NCBI GenBank assembly: GCA_018401275.1
Contig: JAGYKW010000001.1
Location: 649,979-713,978, forward strand
Direction of reading: 5' to 3'
Origin: Nitriliruptoraceae bacterium
GTDB lineage: Bacteria; Actinomycetota; Nitriliruptoria; Nitriliruptorales; Nitriliruptoraceae
DNA length: 64,000 bases
The position numbers and the translations under genes were made by a program. Shown here piece after piece: positions 58,039 to 64,000 of this stretch. Below the pieces are notes generated by a model. The model had not been told where the DNA came from and made no database searches. It saw only the letters and a list, made by a program, of their open reading frames with translations. How positions within the stretch are numbered: position 1 is the stretch's first letter; each line of letters opens with the position of its first letter.

Positions 58039-58620
58039 ATGAAGGAAGAGATCGAGAAGATGCTGGGCGGATCCCGACGCGCCTACGACAAGCTCTTCGA
58101 GTCCCGGATCCTGTTCCTCAAGGGACCGCTCGAGGACGACGTGGCGGACAACCTCGTCGCCCAGATGCTCGCCCTCGATGCCGAGTCCGACGACGACATC
58201 ACGCTCTACATCAACTCCCCCGGCGGCATCATCACGGGCATGTTCGCCCTCTACGACTCGATGCGTCTGCTGCGCAGCAAGGTCGACACACGCTGCATCG
58301 GTCTGGCCGCGTCCGCCGGCGCGTTCCTGCTGTGCACCGGGACCGGTACGCGCTCGGCCACCGAGAACGCGCGCATCATGATCCACCAGCCGCTCGGTGG
58401 TGCCCGCGGGACCGCGAAGGACATCGAGATCCAGGCGAAGAACATCGTGTGGATCCGCGAGCGCATCAACGAGATCATGGCGGAGCGCACCGGTCAGACG
58501 CTCGAGCAGATCCAGATCGACACCGACCGGGACTTCTGGATGACCGCTGCGGAGGCCAAGGAGTACGGCCTCATCGACACGGTCATCGAGGCCGGCCACG
58601 GCAGCGCAGGGCGCAGCTGA
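58039..58620 (+). CDS. clpP: ATP-dependent Clp protease proteolytic subunit
   Basis: Serine peptidase subunit of the Clp protease. The 193-residue protein has Ser92 in AASAGAFLL, His116 in MIHQPLGG and Asp165 in DTDRDFWM as the triad, and YINSPGG in the handle region. The usual partners tig and clpX are not adjacent, so this may be a secondary ClpP copy. The ATG at 58039 follows CGACGAGG. Open frame continues 5' but the sequence there is Pro/Arg-rich and not ClpP-like. Confidence 0.93.
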   Translation: MKEEIEKMLGGSRRAYDKLFESRILFLKGPLEDDVADNLVAQMLALDAESDDDITLYINSPGGIITGMFALYDSMRLLRSKVDTRCIGLAASAGAFLLCTGTGTRSATENARIMIHQPLGGARGTAKDIEIQAKNIVWIRERINEIMAERTGQTLEQIQIDTDRDFWMTAAEAKEYGLIDTVIEAGHGSAGRS

Positions 58621-58624
58621 GGGC

Positions 58625-61351
58625 GTGGCGACCCCGGCCGGACGTGACCCAGCATCTGCGCAGGTCCGTCTCCTCGGCGACCTGATCGGGAGGGCTGTCG
58701 CGTCCGTCGATGGTCCCGACCGTCTCGCACTCGTCGAACGCGTCCGGACCCTGTCCGTCGCCCATCGACGCGGCGGGGACGCGACCGAGCTGCGAACGCT
58801 GCTCCGAGAGCTGCCCGCAGGCGACGCGCGCATCGTCGCGCGCGCCTTCGCCGCCTGGTTCCACCTCGTCAACCTCGCCGAGGACCAGGGTCAGGCCCGT
58901 CGGCTCATCGCCGCCCGCCGCGCATCCGCACAGGCCGACCGGCCGCACGGCGAGACGCTGCTCGATGCACTCACGCGGCTGCGTGATGCGGGCATCGCTG
59001 AGGATGCGGTCGCTGCCCTGCTCGCGCAGCTGCGAGTCCGACTCGTGCTGACCGCTCACCCGACGGAGTCGCGTCGACGCAGCGTGCTCGCGAAGCTCGT
59101 GCGCGCCGCCGATCTGCTTCGCCGCCTCGACACCGAGTCGCTCGCCCCCGAGGACGAGGCGGACCTCACCCGCCAGCTCGGCGAGGAGGTCACGGCCCTG
59201 TGGCTCACCGACGAGACGCGCGACCGCGCCCCGACCGTGGTCGACGAGGTCCGCAACTCGATCTTCTGGTTCGACGCCTCGATCCATGCGACGGTGCCGC
59301 GCGTGCTGCGCGATCTGCGCGCCGCGGTCGCCGCGACCTACCCCGGACTCACCCCTGAGCTCGACCGGCCGCTGACGTTCGGCTCCTGGGTCGGGGGCGA
59401 CCGCGACGGGAACCCGAACGTCACGCCCGCCGTCACCGCGGCTGCGCTCGACGAGCATCAGCGCATGGCGATCCGACTGCTGCGTCGCAGCATCGAGTCG
59501 ATGCACGCGCACCTGTCCGTCTCGGTCGCACGAGGTGTGTCCACCGCGCTCGAGGCGCGTGCCGACGAGCTGGCGGACGCACTCGGTGACAGCGACGGGA
59601 TGGAGTGGCGCTACGCGGACCAGCCGCACCGACGCTTCCTCGCCCTCGTGCACCGCAGGCTGGGACGGACGTCGGACCGGCTGGCTCGGCCGTGGTCGCA
59701 GCGCGGCGCGGACAGCGGTGGCTACCGCGACGCGGACGAGCTGTTGACCGACCTCCGCCTGCTCCAGTCGAGCCTTCGGGACGCTGGCGCCGGAGAACTC
59801 GCCGACGGACGGCTCGACGACCTGGTCGTACAGGTGGAGGTCTTCGGCCTGCATCTCGCCACGCTGGACGTCCGTCTGCATGCAGCGACGCTGCGGGGCA
59901 CGGTGGTCGAACTGCTCGGTCGGTATGGCGATCTCGGCCTCGCATCGCCGCCCGATCACGACGCGCTCGCCGCACTGCTCGTGCGTGAGCTCGACGAGTC
60001 GCGTCCGCTCACCCCCGCCCGTCTGGACCACACCCCGTCGACGACCGACACCATCGAGCTGTTCCGCCTGATCCGCAGTGCGCACGAACTCATCGGCCCA
60101 CGCGCGATCGACACCTGCATCATCTCCAACACGGAGCACATCGTCGACGTGCTCGCACCGCTCGCGCTCGCGCGCGACGCCGGATGCGCCGACGACCTCG
60201 ACATCGTCCCCCTGTTCGAGAGCGCGACCGCGCTGACGGGTGCCGCCGAACTGCTCGATGCGCTGCTCGCGATCCCCGCGTACCGCTCGCACGTGGCGCG
60301 GCGCGGTGATCACCAGACGGTGATGGTCGGCTACTCCGACTCGAACAAGGACTCGGGCTATCTGGCTGCGAACTGGCAGCTGCAGCGGGCGCAGACCGAG
60401 CTCGTGGCGGTCGCGGACCGGCACGGTGTCCGGCTCACGATCTTCCACGGACGAGGTGGCTCCGTCGGGCGCGGCGGAGGTCCAGCGAACGCGGCGATCC
60501 GTGCGCAGCCGCCCGAGACGATCCGTGGCCGGTTCTCGATGACGGAGCAGGGCGAGGTCATCGCGTCGCGCTACCGCGACCCCGTGCTCGCGCATCGGCA
60601 TCTCGAGCTCACGCTGCACGCGGTGCTCGTCAACTCCGGACTGCTGTCCGATGGCGGTGCGGACGATCGGCTCGGCGAGGTGCTCGACGAGCTGGCCACG
60701 ACGTCGCGTGCGGCCTACCGACGTGACATCGCCGACGTCCCTCAGCTGCGCGACTACCTCGCGACCGCGACCCCCGTCGAGGCGATGGGGCGGTTGAACA
60801 TCGCGTCACGGCCGTCGCGTCGCAGCAGCAGCGGCGGCATCGAGGATCTGCGTGCGATCCCGTGGGTGTTCGCCTGGACCCAGAGCCGTGCGAACGTGCC
60901 GGGATGGTTCGGCCTGGGCACGGCGCTCGAGAGCTGGGCCGGCGACGACGAGCGGCGCTGGCAGGAGCTGCGCGACCTCACAGCGGCCCACCCCATCCTC
61001 GAGGCGACGATCGCGAACGCCGAGATGGTGCTCGCGAAGACCGACCTCACGATCCACGACGACTATGCGCGGCTCGCTGAGCCATCCGTGCGTGCCGCAC
61101 TGCTGCCTGCGATCCGCGCCGAGCACACCCGAACGGTTCGCGCACTGCTCCGACTGCGCGGCGCCGAGCGGCTCCTCGACGGCGACCCGGAGCTGCGTGA
61201 GGTGCTCGCGCTGCGCGACCCGTATCTCGATCCGCTCCACGTCATCCAGGTGGCCCTGCTCGAGCGGCTCGATGAGGGTGACGCGCAGCTCGAGGACGCG
61301 TTCCTGCTCGCGACCAACGGGATCGCCGCCGGGCTGCGCAACACGGGCTGA
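58625..61351 (+). CDS. ppc: Phosphoenolpyruvate carboxylase
   Basis: Fixes bicarbonate onto phosphoenolpyruvate to give oxaloacetate, refilling the TCA cycle. The 908 residues match bacterial PEPC: VLTAHPTESRRRS (catalytic His), GSWVGGDRDGNPNVTP, GYSDSNKDSGYLAANW, FHGRGGSVGRGGGP and the C-terminal RNTG. The GTG start lies four bases after the clpP stop, so the two may be read together. With icd it supplies carbon skeletons for glutamate and glutamine. Confidence 0.97.
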   Translation: MATPAGRDPASAQVRLLGDLIGRAVASVDGPDRLALVERVRTLSVAHRRGGDATELRTLLRELPAGDARIVARAFAAWFHLVNLAEDQGQARRLIAARRASAQADRPHGETLLDALTRLRDAGIAEDAVAALLAQLRVRLVLTAHPTESRRRSVLAKLVRAADLLRRLDTESLAPEDEADLTRQLGEEVTALWLTDETRDRAPTVVDEVRNSIFWFDASIHATVPRVLRDLRAAVAATYPGLTPELDRPLTFGSWVGGDRDGNPNVTPAVTAAALDEHQRMAIRLLRRSIESMHAHLSVSVARGVSTALEARADELADALGDSDGMEWRYADQPHRRFLALVHRRLGRTSDRLARPWSQRGADSGGYRDADELLTDLRLLQSSLRDAGAGELADGRLDDLVVQVEVFGLHLATLDVRLHAATLRGTVVELLGRYGDLGLASPPDHDALAALLVRELDESRPLTPARLDHTPSTTDTIELFRLIRSAHELIGPRAIDTCIISNTEHIVDVLAPLALARDAGCADDLDIVPLFESATALTGAAELLDALLAIPAYRSHVARRGDHQTVMVGYSDSNKDSGYLAANWQLQRAQTELVAVADRHGVRLTIFHGRGGSVGRGGGPANAAIRAQPPETIRGRFSMTEQGEVIASRYRDPVLAHRHLELTLHAVLVNSGLLSDGGADDRLGEVLDELATTSRAAYRRDIADVPQLRDYLATATPVEAMGRLNIASRPSRRSSSGGIEDLRAIPWVFAWTQSRANVPGWFGLGTALESWAGDDERRWQELRDLTAAHPILEATIANAEMVLAKTDLTIHDDYARLAEPSVRAALLPAIRAEHTRTVRALLRLRGAERLLDGDPELREVLALRDPYLDPLHVIQVALLERLDEGDAQLEDAFLLATNGIAAGLRNTG

Positions 61352-61415
61352 AGGTGCGCGTCATGCGGAGCATCCACCGCTCCCGACTCCCCACATCCTC
61401 GAAGCAGCCGGCAGG

Positions 61416-61796
61416 TCAGTGGGCGTCGGCGTCAGGGCCCCACTGCTCGCCGTAGTCCCAGGTGAGCTCCTCACCGGCGGCGATGTCACGCACCGCGACC
61501 GTCACCGTCCCGCTGCTCCCAGGGGCGTCGCGACAGTTCGCGTCGTCGGCGTGGTTGAAGAACCGCGCATCGTCGGCGCACAGGATCCGCGTCCGACGCA
61601 TCGGATCGACGTAGGCGTAATGCTGCACCTGGAGCTGCGCCACGACGTCGAGCCTCGCGAGCGCGGCCTCATCGACGGCGCAGTCGAACGCTTCATCGAG
61701 CTGCCAGACCCTGCTCCCCGCAACGATCGGCGTGGTGGCGAACAGCCCGATCCCGTGGATCGTGCTCGGTGCGAGGAACGTCGGGACGAGCAGCAT
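61416..61796 (-). CDS. Short SET-domain protein
   Basis: A 126-residue protein with a SET methyltransferase core: STIHGIGLFATTPIVAGSRV at the N-terminus, FFNHADDANCR (the NH motif that binds S-adenosylmethionine) and IAAGEELTWDYGEQWG (the catalytic tyrosine strand). It lacks pre- and post-SET cysteine clusters. ATG at 61796 is one base after the stop of the upstream SET gene, so the pair is coupled. The substrate is unknown. Confidence 0.8.
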   Translation of the reverse strand: MLLVPTFLAPSTIHGIGLFATTPIVAGSRVWQLDEAFDCAVDEAALARLDVVAQLQVQHYAYVDPMRRTRILCADDARFFNHADDANCRDAPGSSGTVTVAVRDIAAGEELTWDYGEQWGPDADAH

Positions 61797-61797
61797 C

Positions 61798-62373
61798 TCA
61801 GCCGAGCCCGGTGATGGCTTCGCGGGATGCGCGGATCCGAGCGAGCAGGTAGGGCGAGAACGCGTCGCCGTACACCGTCTGGAGTCGAGGGTCGCACCAG
61901 TCCTCACCGGTGACCCGCCCCCGACAGGTGGCTGCCCCACACCGGCAGGCGAAGCCGAGGTACGGGTTGGCGTCCGACGTCGCATAGTCGTAGGTGACCT
62001 CGTCACCCTCCGCGAGGTCACGGCGCGCGACGAGCGTGTTCGCTCCGGCGAGCAGCGCTGTCGGATCGCACGCGTGGTTCACGAGGTCGGCCGCCCCCAG
62101 TCCGCTGATCGGCGTGACGAGGTAACGGTCATCGTCGATCTGCACGGCGTACCGGCGGCGATCCTCGGGGAGGGTCAGCATGCGAGCGGTGTCGATGATG
62201 CGACCGCCCCAGACGCACAGCAGGCTGCCTCGGGAGACGGGACGCGTGGTGAAGACGCCGTACCCCTCGCTCGGGCTGCGTCGAGCGACGAGTCCATCGG
62301 CGAGGTGGTGGGCACCGCGCCGGTCCACGCCCCGGACGATCACGGCCAGCGAGCCGAGCACCGGGGTCTCCAT
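61798..62373 (-). CDS. SET-domain protein with C-terminal cysteine cluster
   Basis: About 191 residues with the SET pattern SEGYGVFTTRPVSRGSLL, DLVNHACDPTA and LAEGDEVTYDYATS, followed by a CRCGAATCRG cysteine cluster like a post-SET zinc site. Bacterial SET enzymes methylate lysines of proteins; the target here is unknown. ATG at 62373 follows AGGTCC; the frame is open to 62484 without support. It is directly followed by a second, shorter SET gene, making an unusual pair. Confidence 0.82.
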   Translation of the reverse strand: METPVLGSLAVIVRGVDRRGAHHLADGLVARRSPSEGYGVFTTRPVSRGSLLCVWGGRIIDTARMLTLPEDRRRYAVQIDDDRYLVTPISGLGAADLVNHACDPTALLAGANTLVARRDLAEGDEVTYDYATSDANPYLGFACRCGAATCRGRVTGEDWCDPRLQTVYGDAFSPYLLARIRASREAITGLG

Positions 62374-62770
62374 GGACCTGCCGGCCGCGGTGACCGGGCG
62401 GCGGAACTCTACGGACGGCGCGGTCGCTCGGCAAGACCGGAGAAGACCTCCGAACCTGTCCGCGGACGGTGTCCGCCGCGTCACCTGGCTGCCTCCGCCA
62501 CCGCGCCCGAGACGTCCTCAGGCCGCTGAGGACTGCTCAGCGAGACCGGTCGCTCAGCGACCTTGGAGTCACCGGGACTAGAGCGCTTGCACGCCTTGCA
62601 CTTGTCCCTTAACCTACTTCAGTCGCTTGGGGGCTGAGGTCTCATCACCTCCCGGGCGGTCCAACGGAGAAGAACGCTGACCGACCGACAGGATGGTTCC
62701 TCGTGGAGCCCACTCGAACCACTGCGCGACCACGTGGCCGGTCTGCCCGGTCGCTGCGGGCGGTGCGCTG
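62374..62770. promoter_or_regulatory. Intergenic region between SET gene and coiled-coil gene
   Basis: A 397-bp gap. It holds two hairpins (GCTGAG/CTCAGC at 62525-62541 and GGTCGC/GCGACC at 62548-62562) and a promoter-like sequence described separately. Around 62580-62640 the GC content dips compared with the rest of the window. No convincing small gene or RNA gene is seen; the frame of the minus-strand SET gene stays open to 62484. Confidence 0.5.
62587..62615 (+). promoter_or_regulatory. Candidate sigma-70-type promoter
   Basis: TTGCAC and TAACCT are 17 bases apart, close to the vegetative promoter consensus, in a local AT-richer patch. The first element is part of a short direct repeat, CTTGCAC-GC-CTTGCAC. 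It points at the coiled-coil gene starting at 62771. Confidence 0.4.
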
Positions 62771-63643
62771 ATGTTCGGATCCGAGCTCATCCCGGTCGCG
62801 CTCGCCGTGCAGGTCGCCTTCGTCAGCGTGCTGCTGCTGCACGCGCTGCGGCGTTCCGTCGCGCAGTCCCGATCGAAGACGAGCCCAGCACCCACGAGCA
62901 GTCGTCGCCGACCTTCGAACCCGGCGCGCACCACTGACGTCGCAGACCGATCGGCCGCACACGGGTCGACCGAGGCCGAGGAGCTCGCGGACCTCGAGAT
63001 GCAGCGCTCGCGACTCCTCAGCGATCTCGAGCGGTTGCGCGCAGCCCACACCCGTGAGGAGGCCGACTTCCGCGCACGTCGCCGAGAGGTCACCCTCGAG
63101 CTGCACGAGCGTCGCCGGATCTCCACCGAGCTCGCGACCGCCGAGCCGCAACTGCGCGACCGCGTCGCTGCGCTGCGTACCGAGGTGGAGCATCTCGAGC
63201 GGCGTCGACCCGAGCTGTCTGCGGAGATCAGCGCGTCGACCCGCTCATCCTTCGTGGTGCGTGAGCGGCTCGGGATCGCGCGCCGTGAGCTCGAGGAGCT
63301 TCACAAGGACCGCGAACGGGTCGGGACGCGACTGGAGACGGAGCTGCAGCGTCTGCGCGACCTGGCATGCCGTCGTGAACTGCTCCTCGCAGAGACCGAG
63401 GAGCTCGCCATGCTCGCCCGTCACCTCCAGGGCGTGGACGCAAGGACGCACCTGCTGAGCCAGGTGACCGACGGCGACCTGCGCGACCGCACGCACCTGC
63501 GCCGGCTCAGGGGCCCGAGCAACGCCAACGCCCGAGCTGACGTCGCCGAGCGCACCATCACCCCTCGCAGCGACGATCCCATCGCTCGCCTCCGCGAGCG
63601 CCTGGCCCCGCAGCCTGACGACACACGCGCCCAGGCGGTCTAG
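62771..63643 (+). CDS. Membrane-anchored coiled-coil protein of unknown function
   Basis: A 290-residue protein. One hydrophobic helix near the N-terminus (about residues 6-26) is followed by a Ser/Arg/Pro-rich linker and a long charged coiled coil (about 75-230) with LEMQRSRLLSDLERLR and similar heptads. The C-terminal 60 residues are Arg/Asp-rich and probably disordered. The shape suggests a scaffold held at the membrane, as in some division or chromosome proteins, but no family is recognised. ATG at 62771 has only a weak GGGCGG site; the frame opens 26 codons further. Confidence 0.68.
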   Translation: MFGSELIPVALAVQVAFVSVLLLHALRRSVAQSRSKTSPAPTSSRRRPSNPARTTDVADRSAAHGSTEAEELADLEMQRSRLLSDLERLRAAHTREEADFRARRREVTLELHERRRISTELATAEPQLRDRVAALRTEVEHLERRRPELSAEISASTRSSFVVRERLGIARRELEELHKDRERVGTRLETELQRLRDLACRRELLLAETEELAMLARHLQGVDARTHLLSQVTDGDLRDRTHLRRLRGPSNANARADVAERTITPRSDDPIARLRERLAPQPDDTRAQAV

Positions 63644-63697
63644 ACCGACTCCTGAGCAGCGGGTGCCAGGGCGAAGCCGGTGCCGCTCGCTGTCCGG

Positions 63698-64000
63698 TCA
63701 GGCCGGTGCGACGACCTGCAGTCCGATCGCGAGCGCCGCATCCCGCAGGCGCGCGTCGTACGTGACGATGCCTTCGAGCTCCTCGACGAACGCGAGCGCT
63801 GATGCGAGATGGACGGCGTCGAGGCTGCGCATGCCGTCCGGTTCGAGCAGTCCGGCGCGCTCGCACACGTCCCAGCCGACATCCAGCAGCGTGACGTGGT
63901 CGAGCAGCGCTCGTGCCTGTGCGAGCAGGTCGGGGCGGGAGCGTCGCGTCGCGCGCAGCAGCTCGGTGTGGAGCAGCAGCGACGAGACGAGCACCCGCTC
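63698..64000 (-). CDS. PIN-domain protein (VapC-like), 5' end outside window
   Basis: The last 100 or so residues of a PIN-fold ribonuclease-like protein. The visible part has SSLLLHTELLRA (conserved Glu), SLDAVHLASALA (conserved Asp) and GIVTYDARLRDAA (third acidic patch), the order of VapC toxins. The reading frame is still open at the window edge, so the first acidic residue and any antitoxin gene are not seen. A GTG at 63994 is not the true start. Confidence 0.8.
   Translation of the reverse strand, partial: ERVLVSSLLLHTELLRATRRSRPDLLAQARALLDHVTLLDVGWDVCERAGLLEPDGMRSLDAVHLASALAFVEELEGIVTYDARLRDAALAIGLQVVAPA

Noticed and set aside
62374..62770. A tRNA or small RNA gene in the 397-bp gap
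   Set aside because: No cloverleaf or conserved RNA core could be drawn; only two short hairpins and a promoter-like pair are seen.

Overview
This window is a chromosomal stretch from a very GC-rich actinobacterium. Almost every third codon position is G or C, and GTG starts are common. Actinobacterial markers include glnE next to a second glutamine synthetase, a homologue of the mycothiol-linked nitroreductase Rv2466c, a DEDDh/GIY-YIG fusion nuclease, an lpd-sucB-lipB-lipA block and GlnR-type nitrogen boxes. The gene order is not that of Streptomyces or Mycobacterium; a deep-branching, high-GC lineage such as Nitriliruptoria is a low-confidence guess. I found 55 protein-coding genes, one tandem glycine riboswitch and several hairpins and operator-like sites. 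I saw no tRNA, rRNA, CRISPR array, insertion sequence, prophage or replication origin.

Layout. 1-5500: DAHP synthase (cut at its 5' end), pfkA, glpK, msrB, plsC and a small membrane protein. 5520-9940 (minus strand): a coupled run of alpha/beta hydrolase, SRPBCC protein, ROK kinase and S9 dipeptidyl peptidase. 10068-18422: a membrane-anchored EEP phosphatase-like protein, a glycosyltransferase/NYN/DUF309 operon, mutM and a DEDDh-GIY-YIG-UVR repair nuclease, then a peroxiredoxin-like protein. 18463-22863 (minus): erpA, EamA permease, lone receiver domain, trpD and a CsaA-type protein, with glycerate kinase behind. 23034-27987: lpd, sucB, lipB, lipA. 28045-36383: mscS, glnA, an M15 lipoprotein, monomeric isocitrate dehydrogenase and an ABC-F protein. 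36388-41810: thiol reductase, glycine riboswitch, gcvP-gcvT-gcvH. 41850-50349 (minus): TauE and DoxX membrane proteins, HAD phosphatase, glnE, second glutamine synthetase, amt. 50509-58620: nadE-panB, cobalamin adenosyltransferase, pabB-pabC, a MiaE-like protein with IclR, clpP. 58625-64000: ppc, two neighbouring SET-domain genes, a membrane-anchored coiled-coil protein and a PIN-domain gene cut by the window edge.

How the genes fit together. Lipoate runs through the centre: lpd and sucB carry lipoyl domains, lipB and lipA make and attach lipoate, and gcvH is a third lipoyl acceptor that could use the same Lpd. Nitrogen assimilation is spread over glnA (adenylylatable), glnE, a second synthetase and amt; glnA and amt both have GlnR-like 11-bp-period boxes upstream. 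Folate and one-carbon metabolism (pabB, pabC, glycine cleavage), NAD and pantothenate synthesis (nadE, panB) and central carbon enzymes (pfkA, glpK, icd, ppc, glycerate kinase) make up most of the rest.

Quality note. Five genes (lpd, sucB, nadE, pabC and the MiaE-like gene) contain apparent one-base reading-frame breaks, nearly all in runs of C. Most are essential genes and the frames are intact on both sides, so sequencing or assembly error is likelier than gene decay. The strongest structural oddity is a 278-bp block encoding the lipoyl domain that is present twice, in lpd and sucB, with only two mismatches.
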